Assembly: GCF_910592395.1 (NCBI RefSeq)
Contig: NC_088311.1
Coordinates: 11,412,501-11,476,500 of the forward strand
Reading direction: 5' to 3'
Source: Lineus longissimus
Lineage: Eukaryota > Nemertea > Pilidiophora > Heteronemertea > Lineidae
Length of the DNA stretch: 64,000 nucleotides
Both the position numbers and the translations under genes were made by a program. This document shows positions 35,341-45,912 of this stretch, in pieces. Position 1 is the first letter of the stretch. Every line of letters begins with the position of its first letter. The notes under the pieces are model-generated. The model made no database searches and was not told where the DNA came from. It saw nothing but the letters and a program-made list of their open reading frames with translations.

Positions 35341-37100
35341 TCAAAAATAAATTCGACGTCAAAGTTTGACGTCGAGTCCTGACGTCGTTGATGAACGTAT
35401 TTCAATTTTCTTTCTTGGTAACTATAGCCCTCGATGTCCTTAACAATATGCAAGTAACTCCTTCTGATTATCTCAACGCATAAGGTTTCTAGAAGGGTTT
35501 CTTCAAGGTACCCTTTTGCACCATTTCTTGCACTATTGAAATATCGGGGGCCACGCCCCTTTTTGATAATTATTAAAAACAGTGATTACTAAGCCGGTAG
35601 TGGGTTAATTTGAACGAAACCGGTTTTATATTGTCGGTGACATCTAGCACTACGCGCACATACCAAATTTGTAGCGATTAACCCCTTGGGGTCCGATTGG
35701 CAAGGGGGTCGTTTTTCTTTAACTTTGTCGAAAAAACACTTTTCCAACAATATTTGACGTAGACGCCTGACGTTATCCTGGTACGTATCGACTCGGATTA
35801 AAGTTGTACACGTAGCACTAGACCTAAGGAACAATATGCAAGCAACCGCTTTTAAATATCTCTAAAGATAAACCTTCTAGAGGCCTTTTAGCTAGGGGTC
35901 ATTTTGGTCAATTTTGAAAAGTTCAAGAAATCACGTCCAAACCATGTCTAACTCATCGAGGTATTTAACAGGGAAGGAGAGGGTTAATGCCATTGAATTT
36001 GGTATTAAGGTGAAGCAGAGATCAAGGACTACGATTGCACATCAAATCCGAGTCGATTAACCCCTTGGGTCGTGTTTGGGAGAGGTTTGAAAAAGTTCAT
36101 TTTGGTCAAAAACGTAATCTATGTCAAAGTTTGATGTCATCTCCAGATGTCGTTGACGAATATTTTCCAAATAGTTTAACTGCTAACTATAGCCCTAGAT
36201 GTCCTTAACGAAAAGCAAGTAACCGCTTTTAAATATCTCAACGCATAAGGTTTTTAGAAGAGTTTCTTCTAGGTACACTTTTGCACCATTTTTTGCACTT
36301 TTGAAATACCGAGTGCCACGCCCCTTTTTGATAATTATAAAAAACAGTGATTACTAAGCCGGTAGTGGGTTAATTTGAAGGAAACCGGCTTTATATTGTC
36401 GGCGACATCTAGCACTACGCGTACATACCAAATTTGTAGCGATTAACCCCTTGGGGTCTATTTGGCAAGGGGGTCGTTTTTCTTTAACTTTGTCGAAAAA
36501 ACACTTTTCCAACAATATTTGACGTAGACGCCTGACGTTATCCTGGTACGTATCGACTCGGATTAAAGTTGTACACGTAGCACTAGACCTAAGGAACAAT
36601 ATGCAAGCAACAGCTTTCAAATATCTCTAAAGATAAACCTTCTAGAGGCCTTTACCTAGGGGTCATTTTGGTCAATTTTGAAATGTTCAAGAAATCACGT
36701 CCAAAACGTGTCTAACACATCGAGGTATTTAACAAGGAAGGAGAGGGTTTATGCCATTGAATTTGGTATTAACGTGAAGCAGAGATCGAGGACTACGATT
36801 GCACATCAAATCCGAGTCGATTAACCCTATGGGTCGCGTTTGGGAGGGGTTTGAAAAAGTTCATTTTGGTCAAAAACGTAATCTATGTCGAAGTTTGACG
36901 TCATCTCCAGACGTCGTTGACGAATATTTTTCAAATATTTTAAATGCTAACTATAGCCCTTGATGTCCTTAACGAAAGGCAAGTAACCGCTTTTAAATAT
37001 CTCAACGCATAAGGTTTTTAGAAGAGTTTCTTCTAGGTACACTTTTGCACCATTTTTTGCACTTTTGAAATATCGGGTGCCACGCCCCTTTTTGATAATT
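35341..37100. repeat. 765-bp tandem unit, about 2.3 copies
   Basis: AGTGATTACTAAGCCGGTAG at 35581 recurs at 36346, and CAACGCATAAGGTTT-TAGAAG recurs three times at the same spacing. Adjacent copies are similar enough that the same minus-strand frame appears in both. It is a higher-order unit of the satellite-like array. Confidence 0.75.
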
Positions 37101-37289
37101 ATTCCCCTGTGCCTTACGGACGTACGTTGAACGTCCGAATCAATGGAAATAACGACAAACCACGGCACACTACATACATGAAATGTGGACGTACATCATA
37201 CGTCTATAGGGCACATCAATTACCAAAAAGTGGACGTACATCGCACGTCTATAAGGCACCCTAAGGGCTAAGGGGTTAATTTAATTTCC
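37100..37289. repeat. Short repeated GTGGACGTACAT motif
   Basis: GTGGACGTACATCATACGTC and a close copy lie about 50 bases apart, each followed by TATA-GGCAC, within the array edge. No function is apparent. Confidence 0.45.
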
Positions 37290-37489
37290 TTAGCCCTTTA
37301 AATACCCGGGTCTTGATACCGTCATGTAGCACAAACCACGGCATTCATTTTGATACCAAAACGAACATTTTCCACCCAGTAATAAGGAAGATATGGCATT
37401 TTTAACACTTTTCCCCCCTAAATACTGATTTTTTCCCACGGCAAAAGGAAGCATGTGCCCAGAAAAAAGTAGAAAAAAACTTAATTTTT

Positions 37490-38840
37490 GGCTCACCGTA
37501 GGGGAGTCTATGTAATACCGCAGTGTCCGTCGTCCGTCGTCGTCCGTCGTATCCTGTTTCAAAAACAGTGGCACGTTTCTTAACCGCTAGGCCTATGAAC
37601 TTGAAACTTTGTACACAAGACCCCCTAGGTCAGATGACCTGTGACACTAAATTTCGGTCCGATCTGATTCTCAACTTGGCCACCAGGGGGCCGAATATGG
37701 ATAACTAAAAAGTGTGATATCTCGCTTATTAATGACTTGTTTTCGATAAAACTTTATTGGTAGGTACTCATAGCAAGGATACATCATATATTATACGTGT
37801 TTTTAATTTGACCTACTTTTCAAGGTTGCAGAGGTCAAATGGCGTAAATTGGCCGTTTTAGTGTAACTATGGCACGTTTCTCAATCGCCACAGCTATGAA
37901 CTTGAAACTTGGTACATATAACCCCCTATATCAGATAACCTCTGGTGCTGAATTCCGGTCCGATCTGATTCTCAACTTGGCCACCAGGGGGCCGAATGTG
38001 GATATCGAAAAAGTGTGATATCTCACTTATTAATGATTTGTTTTCGATAAAACATTTGTGGTAGATACTCATAGCAAGGATACATCATATATCATAAAGG
38101 TTTTTAATTTGACCTACTTTTCAAGGTCGCAGAGGTCAAATGGCGTAAATTGGCCGTCTCAGTGTAACTATGGCACGTTTCTCAACCGCCACAGCTATGA
38201 ACCTGAAACTTGGTACATGTAACCCCCTATATCAGATAACCTCTGGTGCTGAATTTCGGTCCGATCTGATTCTCAACTTGGCCACCAGGGGGCCGAATGT
38301 AGATATCTAAAAAGTGTGATATCTCACTTATTAATGACTTGTTTTCGATAAAACTTTTGTGGTAGGTACTCATAGCAAGGATACATCATATATCATATGG
38401 GTTTTTAATTTGACCTACTTTTCAAGGTCACAGAGGTCAAACGGCAGAAAGTGGCTGTTAGAGTGTAACTTTGGCACGTTTCATAATGACTGAACCTATG
38501 AACCTGAAACTGGGTATACATGGCCGTATAGGTCAGATAACCTCAGATAACACATTTCCGTCCAATCTGATTCTCAACTTTGCCACCTTGGGGGCCAAAT
38601 CTGAAAGCTTTAATTCAAGAATTGTGATTATTGCTTTTTAACTAATTGCCCAATTGCCACCAGTCTGATGAACATGGGACCAGCTAACCCACCATACAGT
38701 ATTACTTGCACATGGTTTTTGATTTTACCTCATAAAACTTCCATTTGGCTTCATACTGTAGCACTTTCTGTAACTAGCGTGAATTAGTTGTCTACTAAAT
38801 ATACTTACGGTGAGCACAATGGCCCCCGGCCGTTTCATTT
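37490..38840 (+). mobile_element. Helentron-like element with 300-bp core repeats
   Basis: The 5' end is GGCTCACCGTA at 37490, then a GTCCGTCGTC simple repeat. Tandem units of about 300 bp start at the GGCACGTTTC motif at 37571, 37871, 38172 and 38473. The 3' end has TACGGTGAGC at about 38807-38816, then AATGGCCCCCGGCCGTT and TTCATTT. The 5' GCTCACCGTA is the complement of the 3' TACGGTGAGC. The core units are related to those in the element at 15073-16204. Confidence 0.75.
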
Positions 38841-39654
38841 AAATTTTTAACCCCCTAAAACCTTAAAAAAATTAATTTTTAAAAAAAATTAATAACTTCG
38901 TTACGTAACATTTTTTTTCAATAAAACCTAGATATTTGTGACCGGCATCAAAAGTCCTTTCCGAAAATATATACTTTAACCCTTTTATCTCTAATTAATT
39001 TTTTAACACTTTCTACGTCAACTTTCGTGTCTGCTTGAAACTTTAGGGTGTGACAGGATGTGCCTAATTGTTTTACCCCTCCAGGAAACCCAACTTTGGG
39101 GCTAGCCCCAACTCGAAATTGATGGGGTGGGTTCGGGTGGGTCTACCCCATATATCTTGGGGGGGTTTGGGGGCTTGCAGGTTTCGGTGTAGCGGCTGAA
39201 ATTGTCACAACCGGGGCTGAGCTAGCGACGAAATAAAAAAAGTGGGATCGGAGACAGAACCCCATAACTTTGCAAAGGGTTAATCGATAGGCCTGAAATG
39301 TTAATAGGATGGTCGATAGGGCCTAAGGAAGGCGTGCACCAAATTTCATCGAAATTGGTTGGGGGCAAGTGGTCGAAACCCATTTTAAAGAAAATGGGAT
39401 CCGATGGACTCGGAGACGAAAAGTCCACGAACGTCTTTTCGAGGTGCTAGTTAGGGCTAGGGATACGGCAGCTGTATCCCCCACCATTGAAATTCTAAAG
39501 GTACGGCAGGAAGTGCCGTACTCTTAGCCGCTGTGGCTAGGGGTATGGCAGCTGTATCCCATCAATGAAATTTTAGATAATTATTTAATTTCTAATTGAC
39601 TTAACTTTTCCCCTTCAGATATGCCCGGGAGAAGGTGATGACTGCATATAGATC
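38841..39654. other. Intergenic upstream of the 319-residue gene
   Basis: It contains repeated GGTACGGCAG-type sequence and G/C homopolymer runs. No TATA box or exon is obvious. A CTTCAG at 39613-39618 could be an acceptor for the exon holding the ATG, so a non-coding 5' exon may exist. Confidence 0.35.
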
Positions 39655-41382
39655 ATGGCAACAGAGCAGGAGGAGTCAGCCGGGCCTAAGTCCTATCCCT
39701 TCTGTGTAAGTGAAGGGATGCATCCCCCACTATGGGACTTAGTGGGATGGGGGTTTTGTAAAATCAAAAAGACCAAAATTCCCAACCCCCTGGGCTTGCA
39801 AAACCCCAGGTGGTTAGGTCTAAGTTAGGGAGCGACTTCATGATGGGGGGGGGGGATTTTTAAAAAGATAAAAAGATTTTTGAAAAAAATATCCCGTTCA
39901 AACCAAATCTTCCTACCCCCCCCCCTCCAGCAGAGTTAAATGGTCGCCCCCTTACCCTGCATTTGATCGAAATGAATAATTTGGCCAGGCTGTGTGAAAA
40001 AAAATTGGCTTTAATATGTTGCAAAAAGAAATACAATGCATGTATTTCGTTATTAGGTAAAATTCTACAGGCGTTGGTAACACAGCATGGGCCCTTACTT
40101 CGACTGTTTTGTGAAATCATCTCTGTTTGTTTTCAGGGTTGGTTTAGAGACTTAGATATCAACAAGCAGTGCATAGTGGAGGTACCTCCTTTCAACAAAG
40201 CATATTATCCCGAAGAAGTCACGTTCAGTAATTCCAAAGGTGTGTCCAGCTGCAAGTTCTCGGAGGGCGTGAGTGTAGACCGGGAATGGCATGAAGAAAA
40301 CATCCTGCAGGAAGTTAAAGAGGTTTGCCCAAACTTTCCAAGTAGTACAGCAGATCACTCGACACTGACACGATTACTGACAGAAGGGGATTACCGGTTG
40401 GACGTTCAAAGATCAATAATTAAAGCATTTGGCGATCCCAAGCCATCTGGTGGGTACCAAATTAAAACATAATACAGCTCCAACTCCTTTAATTGCCTTG
40501 GCGGTACACCAAGCCCAGATTGGAATGCGCCAAGCCGAAAAATCTGCTATTATGTACCGCCAAGGCCAATTTCTATACACAAGGCTAAAAAATCCTGAAA
40601 ATTCCATTCTTGTTGCATTGAATTGTATAAGAGATGAGGATAATGTAAAAATAACATCCCAGGGACTAGTCGGCTGATCAAGAGTTGGAGAAGGCTGAAA
40701 CATCGAAATTGTGCGCTGACCAAGGTTTGAATTTGGCGATTTTTTTTCTATAAATCCAACCTGTCAATTTTTCAATTCTGTTCCAGGCACTGCAGAAGAG
40801 CGTCTGCATTATTATCTGCAGGAGTTATTTGTCTCAAACGGTGGGAACGCTTCTGCAAAGAACATGCTGCAAGAGGTGTTCAACCCATTACTAGGAGACC
40901 TGGTTCAGCGTATTCCACTTCCGACATCACCAGAATGTTCAAGATACTTTTTCAGGGATAAATGGACAGATTACTCTGAGGTACAGCTTTCACCAGGTTC
41001 ATCGACGTTTGAGCCTGATGTGGATGAGAAAAAACCGAAACTCGTTGTGCCTGATCTAATCATCTTTCATCCTCATCAGCCACGTTTCTGCCTCAATGTT
41101 GAAGTAGGTTCCGATAAAGCAACAGTATCAGACGCTATCCATCAGTGCTTCCAACAAATGATGACACAGATGCATTTTCAAGATGTCCATTTTGGACTGG
41201 TGATTTACCCAACTGAGTGGAGTTTGATATTTGTGTCAAAGCCTGGACAAAAAATCTTTCGAATGAAGAAGAGCCTGTTTTCGAACAGATGCAGAATTTT
41301 GGATGTAGAGTCATTCATTTCCATGGTAAGGTGGACAGAATGCATTTTGAAGTGGCACACACAGGCAGTGTCAGCGCAGTAG
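39655..41382 (+). CDS. 319-residue protein, PD-(D/E)XK-like C-terminal half
   Basis: Three exons join in phase: 39655-39705 (MATEQEESAGPKSYPFC), 40137-40449 and 40787-41382 (TAG 41380). Introns are GT-AG with phases 0 and 1, and the total is 960 nt. Residues 18-121 form an unrecognised domain (GWFRDLDINKQCIVEVPPFN). Residues about 205-262 read VVPDLIIFHP, FCLNVEVGSDK, a helix with AIHQCFQQM, then FGLVIYPTEWSLIF. This order matches the PD-(D/E)XK nuclease core (PD, ExK, then GhhT-xxW-hF). PD is 210-211 and E is 227. The usual lysine position is Gly229, with Lys232 nearby, so activity is doubtful. There is no transposon end around it. It may be a host gene or a captured nuclease; the fold is inferred from motif order only. 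Confidence 0.6.
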
Positions 41383-41456
41383 AGTGAGTGTGTGTACCAC
41401 TTCAAAATTGATTTTACGTAACATTTTACATAACATTACGTTACATTATTATTATC

Positions 41457-41786
41457 TTAGTGGCATCTACATGTATTAAGAGCCATTAAGTCTTGATTAA
41501 GAACAATTTCAATTTCATTAATACAATTAGATGAATAGCGCATGCAGGTATCATCCGCTAATATTCGTGCATGACTGGTCAAATCCTGATAAATATCATT
41601 AATATAGACGGAAAAAAGCAGGGGTCCCAGGACAGAACCTTGTGGAACGCCTGCATTTATATTCATCAAGGTTGAGGAGGAACCCTTAAGCACAACTCTT
41701 TGTTGCCTGTTAGATATGTAATCTGAGAACCAATTGTATTGTATCATGTTTCCTATTATCTGTATGTTTCGTTTGGTATGGTCCAT
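41457..41786 (-). pseudogene. LINE reverse-transcriptase fragment
   Basis: The minus strand encodes about 109 residues with the RT palm signature: NRQQRVVLKG, GVPQGSVLGPLLFSVYINDI and the catalytic box variant ILADDT (normally FADDT). This is the CR1/Jockey-like class of non-LTR retrotransposons. Both ends are missing. It lies between the 319-residue gene and a partial copy of that gene's 3' end. Confidence 0.85.
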
Positions 41787-42263
41787 CTATGCCCTGTGAC
41801 ATCTTAGGGGATTGTATGGTGGTGGTGGGCTCATTCTGCCATTAACCAGCCAACTTCATCATGCTGAAGACTATGCATGGTTTTGTGGTTTGCACATGCA
41901 TCGGCGATAAAAAAAAAGTGCTGGTAATAAGCGTAAACAAGTTTGCAAATAAGGTGGCATTAAACGTATATACAGTTTCTTGTTGTGTATACCCTTATAC
42001 TTTAATATGATGCCGTTATTGAGCTGGGAAAATTTGTACTTTAGTCTTGAAATAACAAACCAGGACAAGTCATGACTTTGAAACTGGCTATATTTTGAAA
42101 CATCTGACATCAAGATGGGAACTGAATAATTGGCAGGGAAATCAGCTCCCTATTCTACAATTGAACTGGTTCTGAGAATGTTTTCATTTAGATACTTACA
42201 ATGTATGTTCAGGTTAGGTCAGGTCAGGTTACTACTTTGGCATGCTACTGGAAGAGCAAGAAC

Positions 42264-42370
42264 TTTTTGATGGAGAGTCATTCATCTCCATGGTAAAATG
42301 GACAGAGTGCATTTTGAAAGGCACTGTCAGCGCAGTATAGTGTGTGTACCACTTCAAAATGGATTTTGCT
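42264..42370 (+). pseudogene. Partial copy of the 319-residue gene's 3' end
   Basis: GAGAGTCATTCATCTCCATGG to CACTTCAAAATGGATTTT repeats 41305-41420, including the last codons and start of the 3' UTR. It has substitutions and a deletion of several bases before the stop. It is a duplicated fragment without the rest of the gene. Confidence 0.75.
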
Positions 42371-42509
42371 TTACATATTCATCCAAATAATGACACAGAT
42401 CAGACTACCATAGTAGTATTAAATATATCAAAAAGGGAAAAAAATCGAAAACGAGGTAATCTCGCGAGCAGGCAAAGTGCTGTACATTAGCGGATACGAT
42501 TCACGTGTA

Positions 42510-42558
42510 AAAAGTTGACCTGGGCGCGGAGGTTTTCTGGTTCCGGGTCAACTTTTTT
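42510..42558. repeat. Small hairpin
   Basis: AAAAAGTTGACCTGG and CCGGGTCAACTTTTTTT pair as a stem of about 13 bp. It is a possible decayed MITE end. Confidence 0.45.
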
Positions 42559-43780
42559 TCGCTGACGGTATACACACACAGATAGCCTCTAACCATTGAG
42601 CTCGCTCCAAAGAGAGCTCCCTATAAATCTATATTAAGAATAAGCCCTTGACCTGTTCAACTGAATTAGGTTGTATTATTGCGCTGAGTAGTGTTGACAT
42701 AGGCCTATTGTGTTCATTCTGTGGAGGAAGGTAGGAAGATGTTTTGCTGATGTATTGCATCCCTCTGTGCTCAAATCACCTCTAATGCAACCGGGGTATA
42801 AAAGGCTGAGAAAATAGGTCACCTTATCATTTGCTGTTTGAGCATCATCCGGAGAGCTTCTCACAGTGCATCATGTCATGCATTATGGCACTATGCATTG
42901 GCAATCGCCCCATCAGACTGATGGGATGTTGCATCTCACCCTGACACTACTCTAAGGATATACCAATAGCACTATACAAAATGAGTGCTGAAACCTGGTT
43001 TAACTTGTCTTGAAATGCTGAAATATATTGACATCTGATTTTTGCCTGCAGTCAGCCTATATACACATGTATGTAGCCTATGTGTAAAATGTACACTGAG
43101 TGATAGACATCCACGAAATCTTGGAGTCAGCCGTCAGGGGGTTCAAATTGGCCATCTTCAGGTTACTGATAAGCACAGTAAGGGCACTGGGTCATGTTTG
43201 TTTCAGTGCTAAATACGTAAGCATGTATTTTTTCGAGGGCTATTGGCAACATCATGTAGGCCTAGGCCTACTGTGTTGATCTCGCCTATATATATAGCAG
43301 ATGCCTATTTGTAAATACAGTCCCTTTAATCGGACAATTTCTGACCTAATCCAGAGTTTACGGAACCAGGGTTTAATTATTTCGTTATAAAGCAACGTTT
43401 TGCAAGTCACATCCAGGAGTTTAAGTTCCTTTACACTATGGAGTTGTATACAGTTGATGCCCTTGAAATGAAATGAAGGTGTGTGCATGTAGTAGTGTTG
43501 ATGATTATGCTGGGACTTTAAGTATGTTAATAAATGTATACCACTGACTGCCAATAGATCTGTGTAATGAAATCCCTTTTTTATACTTGATTAAATGCCG
43601 TCAGAAATCAAAATCGCTTTTTTCACTAAATTCACCTTGGTAAATAGCAATATTCGTTATCGCGCGCTTCAACATTCCCATGCCACCATGGGGGCATCTT
43701 TTTGTTCTCCCCTATGGTTTCTTTGTCCTCACTCTAGAACTGCTCATCCGGCATTTTAGTGGCATGAAGGCCTATGGTCT
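42559..43780. other. Intergenic, no gene seen
   Basis: No repeats or exons were recognised in this AT-rich segment. Confidence 0.4.
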
Positions 43781-43782
43781 GA

Positions 43783-43842
43783 AATTTTCCCGGTTGATTT
43801 TGGGCCAAATGAAATTTTCCCGGTTGATTTTGGGCCAAATTA
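43783..43842. repeat. 30-bp tandem duplication
   Basis: GAAATTTTCCCGGTTGATTT followed by TGGGCCAAAT occurs twice head to tail without mismatch. Confidence 0.85.
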
Positions 43843-44343
43843 CATTGTAAGTGACAAACATGAATTTCTGTATTGTGATGACCACCTAGTACGTAGGTTC
43901 CCTATCAATTTTGGCCCAACCCAAAATCCATCATCGCTGCCAGGAACTGCCACTCCTCTGCAACTCCGTTGGTCTGCAGACACCATCCTGTTGCCGCGAA
44001 AGCGGGTGAAAAAAAACCAAGTACTCAGTCGGATTGGAAGAAGGAGACAGATCTGAAACTCTGCGGTATGATGACCTAGTGTAGAGGAGGATCCCTATCG
44101 ATTTAGGGCTCGACTCAAAATCTGTCATGGCCGCCAAGCCGCCATCTTTGTTTTTCACCTTCCCCTTAGCAATTCAAGGGCCGGTCTAGTCACATGCAAC
44201 TTGTGTGTTGTGATGTCCTTGGGTAGAGGAGGATCCCTATCCAAAAAGGAACATAGCCATCACCTTTGTTTTTGGCATTCTGCCTCATAACTTGATAAAA
44301 AGTGCCAACCCTTTTGGTAAAGGTACAATGATGGAAATTTCTT

Positions 44344-44925
44344 TTTACCCCTCCCCGCGGCCAGTGGCATGGCCGAGGGGTATTGTCGTCATCTGCCGTG
44401 TCTGTCTGTCTGCCCATCGAGACCACGTAAACGCTCTAACTTGAGACTGCTTCAAGATTTTCTTTTCATATGCGGTATATGTAAAGCTTATCAGTACGAG
44501 CAGGTCACTATTTAAAATCGTCTCGATCCGATTCACCTTTTCACCCCTAGGGGGCATTAGCTGAAAACACAAAATTGGCAATAACTCCTATTCAACTGGA
44601 CCGAATTTCAAGAAATTCACACGGTATGTGTATCTGCTAAGGATCTATCATATATTACACAGGTTTTTGGTTTGACCTCATTTTCAAGGTCATAGAGGTC
44701 AAAGTTCAAAAGCCCCTTGACCAACGAGGTGAACACTCTAACTTCAGACTCCTTCAGGATTTCCTTCCAACATGTGGTAAGGGTAATGCATTTCAGTGGG
44801 AGCAGTGCGGTATTAAAAATTGCCCCCATCCAATTCAAAAAGTGCAATCACTCTTATAAAAAACTTGAGGGAATTCCATGCAAATACTCTGCCTCGGGCC
44901 GAGGGCGAGGGGTATCACATGCGAC
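44344..44925 (+). mobile_element. Small Helentron-like relative
   Basis: It begins with CCGCGGCC...GGCCGAGGGGTAT (imperfect stem), then GTCTGTCTGTCTG, then the TTTTCAAGGTCATAGAGGTC core motif. It ends with GGGCCGAGGGCGAGGGGTA. The layout follows the larger elements with different terminal sequence. Confidence 0.5.
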
Positions 44926-44963
44926 ATAGCACGGTATTTTAAATTAAGAATATACGTGTAGAC

Positions 44964-45185
44964 TTGAGATCAATTTTAGTGGAATTTAAGATCATATCTC
45001 GAGACAAGGCAGACGAGTGGTGGTCAACAGAGAGACTCATAGAGAGAGGCTGGGACTTTGACCAAGAAGGAGGCATCGGATTGCGAGGTTCAAACCGCAT
45101 ATTCTATTGCCAAACAGAGATCAGGGTGCCAGCAGAGAAGTATCAAGGAGATTTTTGGAAAGAGGAGGGTCAAGAGCTAAGCTGA
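44964..45185 (+). CDS. Possible captured exon, unrecognised
   Basis: A coding-like frame of about 70 residues contains FKIISRDKADEWWSTERLIE and RGWDFDQEGGIGLRGSNRIF, ending TGA at 45183. It has no ATG; a possible acceptor (CGTGTAG) lies just upstream. Its composition is hydrophilic and non-repetitive, unlike the flanking repeats. It lies between two Helentron-like segments. No domain is recognised. Confidence 0.3.
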   Translation: MRSILVEFKIISRDKADEWWSTERLIERGWDFDQEGGIGLRGSNRIFYCQTEIRVPAEKYQGDFWKEEGQELS

Positions 45186-45198
45186 CGAAGTCGACGGA

Positions 45199-45912
45199 GC
45201 TAATCAAATAGCTATTTGATTTGCGTCTATCCTTCCATCCATCCATTCAGTCATCTGTAGACAAAGTTGGGCATTTCGTAATCATACGGCTGAGGCACTT
45301 CAAATATGGGTATCATATGAACAGGGCAGGAAATGCTTTTTACAGAAAATTTAGGATGATTCTACTCAAATTCAGCTCAACAGGCCTAAATTACAGAACA
45401 ATTTTTTGCCACTTAATTCCAGCTGATAGAATCTTTAAATAAAGTTGAAGAGGTCTGCATGCATGAAGCGTTAGCAGGGCACGTTTCGTAACTGTTAGAG
45501 CTATTGAGTTGAAACTTCGTACACATGTACCGGGTACCCTTAAGTAGTGGCACTTTAGAGACCATGTTATGTTCCGGTTCGATTCATGGTTGGGGTCAAA
45601 CGTTAAAAGAACGTTAAACGGCCATTTTGAAAATCATTCAAAGTCCTATTACTCTGAAACTGATGATTGAATTGCAACCAAATTTCATGTGATCATGTAT
45701 CTATGTTCTCTTGACTTTACGTTATCTCAAATTTTCAGTGTAATCTGATGACAAATATGGCTGCTAAGCTGCCATCTTGCATTCTCAACGAAACCTTTTT
45801 ACTCCCTAAACTGTTGATTAGATGTCAGCCAATTTCCAAGTGACATGTACATCGACTGCAAATGACATGCACTAACATTAACTGAGGCGAACACATGGTC
45901 CCTGGACCATTC
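45199..45912 (+). mobile_element. Helentron-like element, decayed
   Basis: The 5' side has a 20-bp palindrome (AATCAAATAGCTATTTGATT) and CCATCCATCCATTC. The body carries GCACGTTTCGTAACTG and ATGGCTGC-AAGC-GCCATCTTG. The 3' end is GAGGCGAACACATGG followed by TCCCTGGACCATT, the same 3' hairpin family seen at 53268-53300 and 56405-56435. Confidence 0.55.

Larger units (their letters stand above)
28660..37290. repeat. Satellite-like array with nested insertions
   Basis: Related monomers recur with shared blocks: GACGCACGGTTTACTAATAG (28738, 34449), ATTAACCCACTCTGTGCCTA (32597, 34554) and TAACTATAGCCCT-GATGTCCTTAAC (35410, 36185, 36950). The unbroken array is read as about 28660-28833, 32586-32666 and 34242-37290, separated by later insertions. 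Monomer length is variable. No gene is present; frames at 35589-35834 and 36354-36620 are the same repeat translated twice. Confidence 0.6.

Noticed and set aside
35589-36620. Two similar 81- and 88-codon minus-strand frames
   Set aside because: They are the same part of the 765-bp tandem unit and show no domain.
41457-41786. An active reverse transcriptase
   Set aside because: Only about 109 residues remain, the catalytic box is altered and both ends are missing.
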